This document shows, piece by piece, positions 33,718-45,600 of a stretch of DNA of 64,000 bases. This DNA comes from Diplonema papillatum (taxonomy: Eukaryota > Euglenozoa > Diplonemea > Diplonemida > Diplonemidae), in the NCBI GenBank assembly GCA_030068145.1, contig JAPJBO010000622.1, forward strand, positions 62,001 to 126,000. Direction: 5' to 3'. Made by a program: the position numbers and the translations under genes. The number at the start of each line of letters is the position of its first letter. Within the stretch, counting starts at the first letter, position 1. The notes under the pieces are model-generated. The model saw only the letters and a list, made by a program, of their open reading frames with translations. It had not been told where the DNA came from and searched no databases.

Positions 33718-35739
33718 ATGGCGACAGTACTCATCCTGGGAGGCACCGGCTTCATCGGGAAGCACCTCGTTACGTACCTCGTGGATTACAACCTGGCGGC
33801 GAAGGTGCGCGTGGTGGACAAGGTGCGGCCCGAGATGGCTTACATGGACGAGAAGTTCACCAGCATCTTCCAGAACCCGATCGTTGAGTACGTCCAGTGC
33901 TGCTGCCTGTCTGTGGCCGGCTGCGAGAAGGCGTTCGGCGGGCAGCGGTACAACATCATCATCAACCTGGCCGCGATCACGCACTTCGGCAGGCTGGACA
34001 TCGACTACGACATGATGACGACCATGAAGCTCCGCTGCGCGAAGAAGGCCAGCGAACTTGGGTGCGACAAGTACGTCGAAGTGTCGACCTGCAGCGTCTA
34101 CAAAACCGAGGGAAAAGGCGAAAAATCGTGCAAGGAGAACCACGCCACCGACCCTCAGCACGTCATTGCGAAGGCGCACCTCAACGCGGAGAACAAGATC
34201 TTGGCCGAGTGCCCTGACCTGCCCGTCGTAATAGTCCGCCTGCCGACGGTCTACGGCCCGGCTGACACGTCGGGACTCATTCCGAAGCTGACGTGCGCCG
34301 CGTCGTACGTCGGCCAGGACGAAGAAATGATGATGCTGTACTCGGAAGACCTCCGAACGCACACTCTGCACGTGCAAGACGCTGTTGGCGGGATTTGGTA
34401 CATCGCGTGCGCCGGCGCGAACCGCGAGATTTACAATCTGGTCGACAAGAACGACACGACGCAGAAGAAGGTGAACAAGATCATCGAGGAGATCTTCCCG
34501 ATCAAGACGGCGTGCGCGGGGCACCTGAAGACGAAGGCCTTTTTGAGCACCACCGGCGACCTGAACAAGATCCTCGCCGAGACCAACGAGGCGCATCTCG
34601 AGAACTGGTCCGAGCTCCTGCGGAAGCACGGCGTCAACTCTTGCCACCTCACCACCTTCCTCAACCTTGAACAGCTGACGGGCGAACCACTCACAGCTGA
34701 CGGCAGCAAGGCCGAAGCTCTTGGCTACCAAGTATGCACGCGCGCTTTCTTCTTTTAGCCACATGCAAATGTGTGAGGAACCACCAACACGGAAACGCAA
34801 CCCGAAGGCAGCCAAACGGACCTCCCAGGGCTGCGGTGGTGAAGTAACGAAGCTCATCCGAGTGTCCGATGAAACCCCTTGTCAATACCACCCAACGACT
34901 GCGACGCGCGTGCGAAATGTCGGACGCTAGCGTCTGTCAAGAGCATGCGTGACTCAGCCTTGTTTTAAAGGTGAGATGAGAGGCATCGGTTCACTCTCTC
35001 AAAGGACCATACCACATGCAGGACCTCCTGATCAGATCATTTGCCAGTTGACCGAGATAGGAACCAACGCTAGCAATAGCAGCGGTGTGTGGATGAAACA
35101 GGGCAATCGAGTGATAGCACACGACTTCAAGTCGGTGCAAATCCGCAAGAGCTTCTGCCCTATCAGCCTTTGACGGTAGTGTAGTGGACTACCGTGGCTG
35201 TAACGGATAAACGTAGGGGAACTTTGCCACCTGGCTACAGGGTCGTGCGGTCAACGAAAAGCGCGTTGAAAGCACGCTCATACTGCAGGGAATCGCTGAC
35301 TAGACCTCTTGAGTTTGTGCTAACCACGATTGTGGGAGTCGGAAAACCTAGAACCTGGTGCAGGACCCCACACTTTCTGCTTTGTTGGCAGCCCGGCGGG
35401 TGCCGCAAGCTGCTACGGCAAACGTTGATCCTTATGATAGATAAAGGGATACGCTATCCTATCTTGGTCAATTGACGTGAAAACTCAAACCCTAAGATTG
35501 CTCAAAGCATCTGCAGAAGAACACGAAACGCCTCCAGGCAGGCAAACCCCTATTTTCAGTCTTCTTCGTCCGGGAAATATATTCTCATCTTGGTCCATTA
35601 CATCAACGCCTCAACTCCGCGTTTTTTAAGTTATCAACTCTTCTCACAGTACTCGGTGCCGACGATGACAGCGGATTACGTGAGGCATGCCATCCAGTAC
35701 TGGGTGGACCGGAAGTGCTTCCCCCCCGTCTTGAAATAG
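33718..35739 (+). CDS. NAD(P)-dependent epimerase/dehydratase, extended SDR family (2 exons, 367 aa)
   Basis: Exons 33718-34731 and 35650-35739 join in phase 0 (donor GTATGC, acceptor TTCTCACAG). The N-terminus MATVLILGGTGFIGKH carries the GxxGxxG dinucleotide-binding loop. NIIINLAAITHF is the strand-4 motif, VEVSTCSVY the active-site Ser strand, and VVIVRLPTVYGP the typical xRxxxVYGP loop. The usual Tyr-x-x-x-Lys reads HVIAK (His148, Lys152), so the catalytic Tyr appears replaced. Exon 2 supplies a C-terminal amphipathic segment ending FPPVLK. The start at 33718 is chosen because the fold begins there; an in-frame ATG at 33679 would add 13 residues. Substrate cannot be inferred; 3-beta-HSD-like and nucleotide-sugar enzymes share this layout. 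Confidence 0.85.
34868..35040 (+). repeat. Dispersed repeat also present inverted at 44505-44662
   Basis: GTCCGATGAAA(C/T)CCCTTGTCAATACC through AAAGGTGAGATGAGAGGCAT is found in reverse complement at 44546-44662. Weaker similarity continues for about 40 bp beyond, up to the rRNA-like segment. Confidence 0.75.
35065..35220 (+). pseudogene. 18S (SSU) rRNA-derived fragment in the SDR intron
   Basis: CTTCTGCCCTATCAGCCTTT, then GACGGTAGTGTAGTGGACTA and CCGTGGCTGTAACGG, is the universally conserved 5'-domain segment of eukaryotic 18S rRNA, in euglenozoan-like form. The preceding bases (GGATGAAACAGG, AATCGAGTGATAGCACA) match the adjoining upstream helix region. Similarity fades after GGATAAACGTAGGGG. 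Only about 150 nt are present, so it is not a functional rRNA gene. Confidence 0.75.
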
Positions 35740-37300
35740 TGCGCGAAGGCTTGAGTTTCCATGGTTGCAACCTTTCTTTGCCCGCCGCCGTCTTTGACGA
35801 ACAGGGGACCATCGCTTCCTACTCCCGATCTTGCGCCGCGCGCGTGACCCAAAAAATAGACCTTTCCCATGGAAACGAAGGTGCCAAACCAGGGCCTTTG
35901 TGGCCAACGAATCCGAGAGCCAAGGCTACTGTACACCTTGGGCTGGCATCCACCCTTCAGGGCCTGATCTTTCCGTCCGCAGATTGGGTTGTCTAGATTC
36001 GGCATGCACGCAAGGGCCCCAGTACCGGAACCTTTTTTACGGTTGCGATGTGCATGTTCCAATAGAAAAGGAAGTCCCGTGGGGGTTCTTTTCGTGTCCA
36101 ACAAATGCAAGTTGTCGAAGAACAAAAAACCGATTGATGGAAGCGTACTATCCACTCCCGCGAGATGAAAAAAACTTGGGTTGCAGGAAGTGCGCACAAA
36201 ACATACTTCTTTTTGCGCTTTTGTCTCCCTCGGGCTCGTCACCGACTCCTCACCAACCCCTCTTTTGATAGAAACATGCGATGGCAGCAAGGAGTTGATG
36301 CTCGCTGTTCGAAGACCTAACATGCCCCTACTATAAGGCAGGACCGACCCCCTCCCCTTTCGTGATGAAAAAAAGAGAAGACTACACAACCCTCTTTTTG
36401 CTCTATCTGCCAAGAGCTGCGACTCAACCCAATCCCGTCTTTTCCGAACAAATGAACAGCAACTAGGCGGAGTGCGCCTCCAAAATTCTCGAACGAACTT
36501 GCACTCTAAATAGAGGGGCAGGCAGCAAACCGAAGCACGTGCTGGGCTGTCCGTACAACATGGACACACCAGCTCCGCCACCTCCCCCAAATAGTCGGAA
36601 AATTATGTTCACCTCCTGACGGTGCGAGCCGTGCTTGCAAGTTCAATGCAGCTGTCGCAGTCTTTGCTCACTGTGGGCTTGCCGAGTTTTCGAAAGGATC
36701 TGCCCATAATATTCTTCTTTTCTCGCACTTCCTTTCGGTTGGTCTGGCCTCTAGCACAACCAAAGCGAGCAAAAGAAAAACACGACATTCCTGACTCAAA
36801 AAGCACGTTCCGAATTAGGAAATAGAAACAAGGCAACCGAGCCGTCACTGCAAACTCTCCCACAGGCAGCCACACACTGCCAGACCGGAAGCCTTGAATT
36901 TTTATCCTTGTAAGCCTTGAACGGTCTGCAAAATAAGAATGGCAGGCTTCAAAAAAGGGATAGAGTCAACCAGTCGCAGAGCGGCTTCGAACGCCGGAGC
37001 AAATCTGACCCCCCCCCCCCCCCCCCCCCCCCCCGCCGTTGTCTTTGGAGAAACAAAGAAGACATATTTTCTTGCGCTTGCTCCTGCGGTTGGCAACAAA
37101 ACTACGCAGTTCCTTTCGCGTAGCTGCTGCTTTCGGACATTCCGGCTTTCCCCATTTGGTTTCGTGGAACGAGCGGAGAGAGTCACCGAAAAATAGCTGT
37201 GGTTCGCTTGTCCAGCTTGTTGTCCTATAGACTCTACAGGAGCGGAGTTTCAAGAGACACTCGAAGTTCTTTGTAGCAACCCATAGCTTTCACTCTACGA
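35740..37300. other. No recognisable gene
   Basis: Contains one GCAGCGTACTA-type repeat (36098-36200), a run of about 25 C at 37011-37034 and AT/purine-rich stretches. No coding exon identified. Confidence 0.4.
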
Positions 37301-37307
37301 ATACACC

Positions 37308-37468
37308 TGTCGGTCATAAACAGTCCCGGACATGGCTATTACCCAAAACGAAAGAGTGCACCAAAGAAACAACCCGCCCTTTCTCGCCGACAAGAGAACC
37401 CATTTAACAACGGTTCCACGGAGATCCTAAAATACCGGAATCTCAAGCGAACTTTGACTCTAAAAACG
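37308..37468 (+). repeat. SINE-like repeat A, copy 2
   Basis: Same order of motifs as the 8.1-kb copy (CGGTCATAAACAGTCCCGG, AAGAGAACCCATTTAACAA, CGGAGATCCTAAAATACCGG, CTCTAAAAA). It ends about 35 bp before the RLY-repeat gene. Confidence 0.75.
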
Positions 37469-37502
37469 AGGTCGCACACGATCACTAAAAAATCAAGGCA
37501 AA

Positions 37503-38267
37503 ATGCTTAACTTGGTTAACGCGGTAGCCGAGCTCAGCGCGCTGCAGGGCCACAGCAACCCTCGGAAGGTGAAGGCCTGCAGCGAGCACTTGTACACCCG
37601 GAAGAAGCCGAAGGCGCCGGCTGCAGACCCGCCCAGCGCCCTGTCCGCAACCTTGTCCCTCTCCGGCGCGCTGTGCCGCCCCCAAAAGAAGGCAACCGGC
37701 CCTCGCGGCTGCCTGCGGCCGGCGCTGTATCCTCCGAAGGCCACCCACCGCCCGCTGGACGAAGCCGGCAAGCCGCATCGGCTGCCGACCGAAGCTGAGG
37801 TGGCCGACATGACGCACAGGTTGTACTACGGCCCCGTCGAGAGGGACAAGGCACGCGCGAAGCAGGCGAGGCAGGCTGAATTCTTCGACAGGCAAGCTTC
37901 GACGTCTCCGCGCAGCCTATCCCAGGAGCAGGTGGCCGAGGTCGTCTGCCGTATGCACGACACCGACGTGCAAGACCGGGTAGAGAGAAAACAAGGGCTG
38001 GACACCCGGTACGGGATATCATCGCCGAACGCCAGCCCGAAGGCGGCGGCCGCGTCACCGCGGGACTTCACGGCAATGGTGGACCGGCTGTACACGGGAC
38101 CGCTCGCCAAGCAGGCTGAAAGCAGCACCGCGTACCGCCAGCAGTACTGCAAGCCTCTCGAGTCTCGATTGAAGCTTTCCTCCGATCAATGGTCAGCGAC
38201 AGTCACGCGATTATACCCTGCCGCGTCGTGTGCCGCAAATAAGTCGAAGAAAACAAAAGGCAGATAG
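37503..38267 (+). CDS. RLY-repeat protein (254 aa), intronless
   Basis: The single open frame starts shortly after repeat A. The first 95 residues are basic and low-complexity. The rest contains four degenerate repeats of about 40-45 residues: MTHRLYYGPVERDKA, VVCRMHDTDVQDRVE, MVDRLYTGPLAKQAE and TVTRLYPAASCAANK. The pattern (hydrophobic-x-x-RLY-x-GP-x-x-x-x-K) resembles repeats I recall in uncharacterised trypanosomatid proteins; that link is inference from memory. Soluble, Lys/Arg-rich, no membrane segment or signal peptide. Function unknown. GC-rich codon use matches the other genes. A decayed copy of its 3' third follows. Confidence 0.75.
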   Translation: MLNLVNAVAELSALQGHSNPRKVKACSEHLYTRKKPKAPAADPPSALSATLSLSGALCRPQKKATGPRGCLRPALYPPKATHRPLDEAGKPHRLPTEAEVADMTHRLYYGPVERDKARAKQARQAEFFDRQASTSPRSLSQEQVAEVVCRMHDTDVQDRVERKQGLDTRYGISSPNASPKAAAASPRDFTAMVDRLYTGPLAKQAESSTAYRQQYCKPLESRLKLSSDQWSATVTRLYPAASCAANKSKKTKGR

Positions 38268-38298
38268 CCGTGGCCTTCGTCTTGCTCAACACTACGCA

Positions 38299-38545
38299 CA
38301 GACAGAGTCGAGAGAAAACAGGTATCCGGTACGGGATATCATCGCCGAACGTCAGCCTGAAGGCAGCGGTCACCACGCGACTTGCAATGGTGGGATTGGG
38401 GCTGCTCGCCAAGCAGCACCGCGCACAGCATTAGCAAGCCTCTCGAGCCTTGTTTGAAGCATTCCTCAGATCAATGGTCAGCGACAGTGACGCGATTGGA
38501 CCGCGTCGTATGCCGCAATTTGGTCGAAGTAAACGAAATGCAACC
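38299..38545 (+). pseudogene. Decayed tandem copy of the RLY gene 3' end
   Basis: GAGAGAAAACAGGTATCCGGTACGGGATATCATCGCCGAACG corresponds to 37981-38031, and CCTCTCGAG ... TCAATGGTCAGCGACAGT(C/G)ACGCGATT to 38153-38213. Internal deletions and frameshifts have removed the frame, so this is a non-functional partial duplication. Confidence 0.9.
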
Positions 38546-38581
38546 GAGGGGACTCCATAACAATGGCAGGATGTGAGAAAC

Positions 38582-39460
38582 CGTACCAGCAGTCAGCTCA
38601 TTTTGCACCTGGCCAGAGGGTGCTGCCACCCTAGCTCTCGTTGAAACCGCAATTGCTGATGGGACGGAGGTAACTCTATCTGACACGAACGCTTTGTCCT
38701 TTGGTGTTTTGCCTCAGGCTCCCACCCCATCGACCTCTCCCGTGCTGAGCGTGTCATGTCAACTTCTGTTGCCATGTGCTGCTCCGCTCTTCTTCGATGC
38801 AGCACCGTTCCGACGTTTCCTTCTATAATGAACCTGGCTTTCTCACGAAGTCGAATGCATTACTAGGGGTCAGATGAAGGTTTCGTGACCGGAGCAATAC
38901 ACCCTGACCCTTAAGCATGACTATGAAACCTGAACACTGCAATCGGTAAGAACACTCTGCAAAAGGTGCCCTGGCAACAGATGCTGGTCCGCCTATTGTC
39001 CGTGGCTGAAAGGAGCAGATAGAACACACATGGGACACGCTAGAACTTGCACACACACAACCCGGGCAGAGTTTCAAACACAGCTTTCACTTTGAGAAAA
39101 CCATGCACGGCGCTCAGCCAAAGAACCGCTCGGAATACCAGAAACTGCCGCAAACCTGGTGCCTACACGTGAAGCGTAACGATATCGCAATTGTAGCACC
39201 CGTGTATCAGCTGGCCTCCCTGCATTCCAAACTTCGTTGTTGTGTCGCAGGTTGTGCTTGCACATCATTGCCTAGCTGTAGTTGACGTCTATCAGGAGGA
39301 GGGCCACTCTAGCCACCTACCACGGCTTATTGTCACAACAAGTTGAACACGTCTCAACAAACTAAGGCGGGGGGCGCACAAGGGCGCCAAGAGGAACCCA
39401 CGAGAAAAAGGAAAACGCAACAAAAAAGAAGTCGCAAAAAAGAAAACGAAACACAAAAAA
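38582..39460. other. No recognisable gene
   Basis: Spacer between the RLY-repeat relic and the RRM gene; no protein-like exon seen on either strand. Confidence 0.4.
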
Positions 39461-39464
39461 AGGA

Positions 39465-39467
39465 AGG

Positions 39468-39503
<36 letters not shown>

Positions 39504-39525
39504 ACCCACACACACACACACGGAG
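39465..39525 (+). repeat. A-run followed by (CA)n
   Basis: About 33 nearly continuous A residues and then CACACACACA, 170-230 bp upstream of the RRM gene start. Confidence 0.9.
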
Positions 39526-39698
39526 ATACGAGGAAGGAAAGGCTGAAGGGTGGGGAAGTGCTGGGAAACGGCTTGCCCTTCTGCTGTAAAGACCTTTATT
39601 TCTGGCGGAGCTGAACCCCGCGCGTCCAGCTGTTCTCGTCGGGGGGTGGGCGGGGGAGGAGGACAGAGAAAGTGGGTCAGAGGGAAGAAGGTGTTGCG

Positions 39699-42600
39699 AT
39701 GAGCGACAAGGACCTTCGTAATGTAATTGTCAACCACCTGCCGCCCGAGTCGACGGAGGAGACCATGCGGAAGCTGTTCGAGGAGTTCGGCGAGGTGGAG
39801 AGCTGCAAGCTGGTGCTGAACAAGTCCGGAGTGAGCATGAAGTACGGGTTCGTGGTCTTCAAGGACAAGGCTTCGGTCCCGAAAGCGATCAAGACCATGA
39901 ACGGCAAGAAGGTAGGCGACGTGCCAACCATCCTCCGAGTGGCCTACGCCAGCGCCCCAGGCCAGCCCAAAGGTGCCCTGGGCAAGGCCGAGAACATCTA
40001 CGTAGCAGGATTCCGAAACAAGCTGACGAAAGAGGAGTTGAAGGCCACGTTCTCCGAATTCGGAACAATCCTCGACATCAAGATGCTCAGCTTGGAGGAC
40101 AAACGATACGCAAAGGGTGTCGCATTCATCAAGTACCCGTCAGGCGCAGAAGCTGAGTCTGCCATCGTCAACATGCACGACCAGCCCATATTCCCGGACG
40201 AGCCTGACAACAAGTTCACCGTCAACTACGCCGGCAAAGCTTCCGCAGCTACAACCGCCCCGCCGAACCCGATGATTAACACCCAAGCAGCCACGGCTTT
40301 CGTATGTGTTGTTCCTTTGTCGTGTGTGTATGAAGTGACGACTGTTAGGGGCACGCGGGATGCTCAGGGATCGTTTCCCTGGGGACTGGCTGCGCATGAG
40401 AACGCTCTCTTCCCAAACACTAAACTAAAAGATCCCCCCCGTTCCCAGTCCTCAGGGAAGTTTCCTTATTTACGGACACACGCCGCTTGAGCACTGCAGA
40501 ACCCTGTAGGCAACACAGGCCATCTTCGTGAGTCACAGGCAAAGCGCTCAAGAACACACGGGCTGGTTGCTGGGAGGGCCGGGGAGCAGTGGTACCACAC
40601 AGGAGGCACAGAAAACACACAAACAAGAAACACTGCCTTCAGAATTCGAAAAACGAAACCTGCCGGGGGACACGGATTCTCCTCAGTGTGCGATTTCCTG
40701 GAACTCTGCAGCCATTGTGCTGATAATATTATGTCAAGAATACACCCGGCGACACTTTCAAAGGGGATTTGAGCATGTTTGCCTTCGATAAGGGGGCTTG
40801 CACCCGGAAGTGTTCAAAGACAACACAGCAAAATGCGGCACTGACGCAGCAGCTGGTTCAGCAGACGATGCTGGAGATGAGCCAGTACATCTCTCTGCTG
40901 GACCAGCAAGGTCGGCACACCCTGAACACGGTCCTCGTTGTCCAGAACCTGCCCTCAGAGACCACCGAAGCTATCCTTTGGGAGCTCTTCGGTAGATTCG
41001 GCGCCATTTCGCACTTCAACATGCCGACATACCCCAACGGCTTCTGCAAGGGTATGCGTTCTTTTTTAGGTTCCGTGAGGGCGGCCTTTTTCTTTTTTCT
41101 TCTTCTTCTTCGTTCTTGGAGAGGTTCCAGTTCTTCGGAGACTGTGCGTCTAGCGTGAAGACTCGTCAGAAGAAGGATCAATGTTCGCTGCTGCGCAAGT
41201 GTGGCAGCAGCCTTCGAATGGCTCCAGGGCTGATTCAACGATTCTCAACTTCCGCATTATTAGGCATATCTAGCACAGTCCACCGTATGCGAGAGTGTGA
41301 ATGGTCTCAACTTCATCAAAGACCTGCCGCAAGTTCAGGGAAGTGGGGAATTGTGAGCAATGCTCACGACTTTCCCCAAACGCCTTGCATCTCAATCCTC
41401 CGACGTCTTAATAAACAAGAACAGTTGAAAAAGAGGAGAATCCAAGCACCCCCTTGCTTTCAAATCTGTCCGCTCAGCAGAGCTGCGACTCAGCTTTTGT
41501 CCCCTTGCAACAACAGCAGCATCTTTGCGGAGGGTAACCAACATATGCTGTCAGGTAAGAAGTCAGCAGACGAAGTTGTGGCATTGACAGTTTTGTTGAC
41601 CATGTTTTATTGGCCATGTCCACAAGGCTCGAAGGTTGCCGTCAATTCTTTTTGAGGAAGGTTGACCCTTACAACGATCTCTGTACACCTTACAGGTTAC
41701 TGCTTCGTTCATTACCTCTTGGAGTCGGCCGCAGCACAGGCAGCGCAAGAGGTGCATGGCACACAGTTGGGAAACAGTCTTCTTTGTGTAAGCAGCCGGG
41801 CCCGAGCCAACGCCCACCCTTCGGCGATGTACGTGGTATGCGTCTCTCTCTCTTTCCATTCAACAGGAGCACCACCGATAGACCGTGGCACAACGTGATG
41901 CACTGTGATAGTTTGATGTTAGAATGCAGAATATCTGTAGCGATGGCCTGCATTGGCCACTGGATGACGCACTTTCGTGTGTTCTCGAGGCGTGGTTGGG
42001 CTTTGCTCTGTGGTCGCTGCCGGTCTCGCTGCGTTGCTGTTTTCTGTTCTGCGGCGTGATAGCTGGAGGATAGCATGCAAAGGATCGGTTTCTACAGTCT
42101 GCAAGAGACTGCAAGGGGGTTCAAAGACATGCCAACACCACTGGCTTGCAGCTTGCTAGGTGGGGGTGACCCGGTAGAAGTCCGAAATGCCACGAGGCAG
42201 CAACCGAAACAACGGTCAAAAAAGCATGCACTAAATATGCAATCCGTAACCATAAAGCCCTTTCTTGCTCTAAGAGAACCCATTCATGAACGGTCACACG
42301 GAGACCCTAAAACCCCGGTATTTCAAGCGAACTTTAACTCTAAAAAACAAATAGGCAATCTGACTGTAAGTGGAACCGTAACACTTGAAACTGACAAGAA
42401 TTGAGATATTTCTGTTGCTTCTCTGCTCGCTCCGATTACACGAAGAAAGCACAAGCAGTAATCGGGGATAGTGCAAATCGGGTGCGCTACAACCAAAACG
42501 CGGGTAAAAGCGGGTGTGACACCCGCTTTTTAAACTCCAGCTCCTGAGGCTGGACCCCACCGTGTAACTCTCCTCCTCGCCCGCGAGTTTCGTGGCGCCT

Positions 42601-45600
42601 CGAGAGAGTCTTCCCCAACAGGTCTGCCGTCAAAAACCACAACCCACACAGTCCGACGTTGAGGCAAACATCCTGCCCATGAGCACGTTCTGATGAGTTC
42701 TTTTTCACCGACGCATTCGCAACGACTGTTGATGGGGCGGGCGGGGGAGGGGGGTGTCGTGGGAGCGCAAATTTGTCCGTGTAAACCTGCTGTAATCGTC
42801 CCGCTCTCTGCTGCGAGTGAGTGCAGCGTCCTGCGCATCACGACGGATGCAGACTTGGGGGAACCGGCGGATCCCGTCCTCGATCTCGCGCAAGAGATGG
42901 AGGTGGCGCCGCTTCTCGCCAAACCAGGGCGGAGTGCATGACGACCGACGGAAACACGCGCCAGGTTGGTGCACCCGGCACTGCCTCCGAAAGAAAGTCT
43001 GCGCCCGAACACTGGTCGTCGCCTGGTATACACCTGGTGCAGCACCGAGCGCCCGTTTATTGGTCTCTCGCGAGGTGCCTCCAGAGCGTGGGTAATCCCT
43101 TACCCTTGCACCTGTCCACCCTTGCTTGGAGTCGTGAAAAAAAGGTGCACCACGCGGCCGTGGGGGGGAGCACCGCCGTGGCGATCGTGGAATGAGGAGG
43201 TTTGCGGGTTTAGCGCTATTTTTTGCGGGGTGTTAAAAAAAAGACTGAGTGGTAGCCTGGTTTCCTGAAGTGGTGAAGTAGTGGGGGTTGGCAAATCAAA
43301 TTTGCATTTTTACCGACGGTGCCTGGAGGCAGCGACTGCAACCCACCCTCCTCGAAGGGATCTTTAAAATCCGCAAGTGGGGGTCGAACCGTATACGCAC
43401 ACGTCGTTTTCGTTTTCTTTTTGGTTTTTTCCTCTTTTTTTTTCTCCTTTTCTTTGGTCTTTCCTTCTTTTTTTTTTTTTTGCACGAATCCAATGGGTTG
43501 CATGCGTGGGGCGAAATTGAATAGGGCGCACAGCGAACTCACGGGATAAGGATGAAAACAAGAGTAAACCCGAAAGAATACACATTTTTATTTTTTGCGA
43601 CAACCAGTAACTGCCTTCTTAGAGAGCATACTTGTTACGGGTGAGAAGGAACGAGAGCATACTTGATACAGCTGAGAAGGAACGTTGGCAGGGCTTCAAC
43701 CTGAACGCGTACAGGTCAAGTCGCACAAACGAAAGGCGTGGTTTCCGCGTCCACCCCCCTGTGGAGGAGATGTTTGTGAGGAATGTACCTGGCGCTCTCC
43801 TTTTCGCCCGGAATTCCCCCATGCTTCTTGTCGTGTGGGCACGTTCTTCGTACTAGCATACTGCAGGAGCAGGCACTCCTCACACAATCGCACACGCCCT
43901 TGCTAAGTTTTTGAGTCCACACATCGTCAGCAACCCTGGCTTTCGGCTGCTGGTATGGGTCAGCTGCTTTGACTCGGCGCTCCCCCTCCTCTACTCCCAC
44001 CTTTACACACGTTATTTTTTCCCTTCTTTCTCTGCATGCCTCTCAGGCTTCTTTTCGTGCACCCCACATTGCTACCAGGGCCGTAGCGTGCTTGTCGAGG
44101 ACGACGAGAATCCCTTCGTATGCGTCATCAGCGCATTGATGAACTGAGGGACTCTCCATGCTACGGCCCTCCAAGGAACTTAAAGATATTGGAGTAGTGC
44201 GGCCACTCCACTACCCAGTCCGGCGGAATAGCATTGGTCCCCCCGCTGGCACCACAGCCCACCTCCCCTTCCTTTAGCCGGAAGTCTCACCCCCAATTCC
44301 TAGCTAAAGGCGGAAAGAAATTAAAAAGAAAACTGTCAAAATAAAAATAAATAAATAAGAACACACTCGAGGGGCCGCCCGGTGCTCCTTTCGACGGGGG
44401 CTAGAGGAGGGAGGGGAGCAACCGTACAGCCACAACTGTTGTTCTTTTTGTTTGAACGACCACTGTGTTCGTGTGGGCTACATATTCCTCCTTTGCGATT
44501 TGGACTCTTGTTGCAATAATGGTACTGTCTTTCGGCAGAATGAGCCAATGCCTCTCATCTCACCTTTAAGAGACGGCTGTGCATGCACGTCTTGGCAGTA
44601 GCGTCCGGCATTGTGCATATCGTTATGCGGTATTGACAAGGGATTTCATCGGACACTGCAATAGTAGTGCGTAGTCACCGGCGGGCAAATTTCTTCAACT
44701 GGGCGGCTCTCTCGAGTATTTCCTACAAAGCAGGTGCTTATCGAAAAAGTGAAGTGTCCCGCAGGGCTTACGCTCCACGTGTGGAACGTGTGGATTTCCA
44801 CACGTTAATTCTTTTTGGATTTTGTTCCCCCACGTGGGGATCCACAGGTACCACATGTGGATTTTGATTTATTGGTCCATGCAGGGGAGTCTAGGCCCAC
44901 TAGCGGTCAAGGCCGCACAGCCAGGTGTCGCCAAGTCAGTAGCGACACTAGTTTTTTTGCCGTCGCACATGAGGGGAAAGGTTTTTTTCCCCTCGAACCT
45001 TAAGCGCCCACACGTGGACCACACGTATTTTCTCTGAGACCGAAAACGGAGCGTAAGCCCTGGTGTCCCGTATCAAGACGTTGCTTTTCATCATCTTCGG
45101 ACGTTGTCCGTTTTGCACAAGCCTGCTCCAAATACCAGCTGTGGGGGTTTGCGTTCTGACTGTGCCACAGCTCGGTCTTGCGGAATATTGCAGCCTTGGG
45201 AGTTTGCTTGCCAAAAGTCGTGCAGCGCCCCACACCCTTGTCCGAGTGTCTTTCCCATTCATTTGACTCCAGCACAAAGAAGTATGCTAACGCGTTTCTT
45301 GTATCGAGTTTGTGAGAGTGAACGATCTCAACCCACACACCCGATTCACTTGCATTCCTTCCATGCCTTTCGAGCGGGTCATCAAGACTTCTCCAGCGCC
45401 CTCGACTGAGTCCGATCAATTCAGGCCAGAATCGAAGAGGCGAAAACGTACCGATACGCAAGGTGCCTCCGTCTACCAGCTGCCCCTATCGTGACCGCTT
45501 CCGTACTGGCTTTGCAATCCCGATCTCAGCGAACCCGAAAAAGAAAAGAAATCATCCCTTGATGCCACACCTACTTCGAGGGTATCATCTGCCAACTCTG

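Noticed and set aside
33502..34857. 451-residue open frame on the minus strand
   Set aside because: It is the antisense shadow of the SDR exon; the plus strand carries a clear conserved domain and GC-rich codon bias creates the long antisense frame.
34990..35040. SSU rRNA 5' terminus (TCTCAAAGGA...CATGCAGG)
   Set aside because: The same stretch matches the inverted repeat near 44.5 kb, so the resemblance is better explained by that repeat.
41836..41866. 31-nt mini-intron followed by a short terminal exon (GAGCACCACCGATAG)
   Set aside because: Has a GTATGC start, pyrimidine tract and CAG end, but would be far shorter than every other intron here; left as a less likely alternative end for the RRM gene.
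42530..43045. 171-residue minus-strand frame
   Set aside because: Arg/Ser-rich with no domain; lies in an intron and shares composition with antisense noise.
45265..45273. 9-nt microexon between CTCCAG and GTATGC in the RRM gene
   Set aside because: In-frame but too short to separate from chance; no protein evidence.
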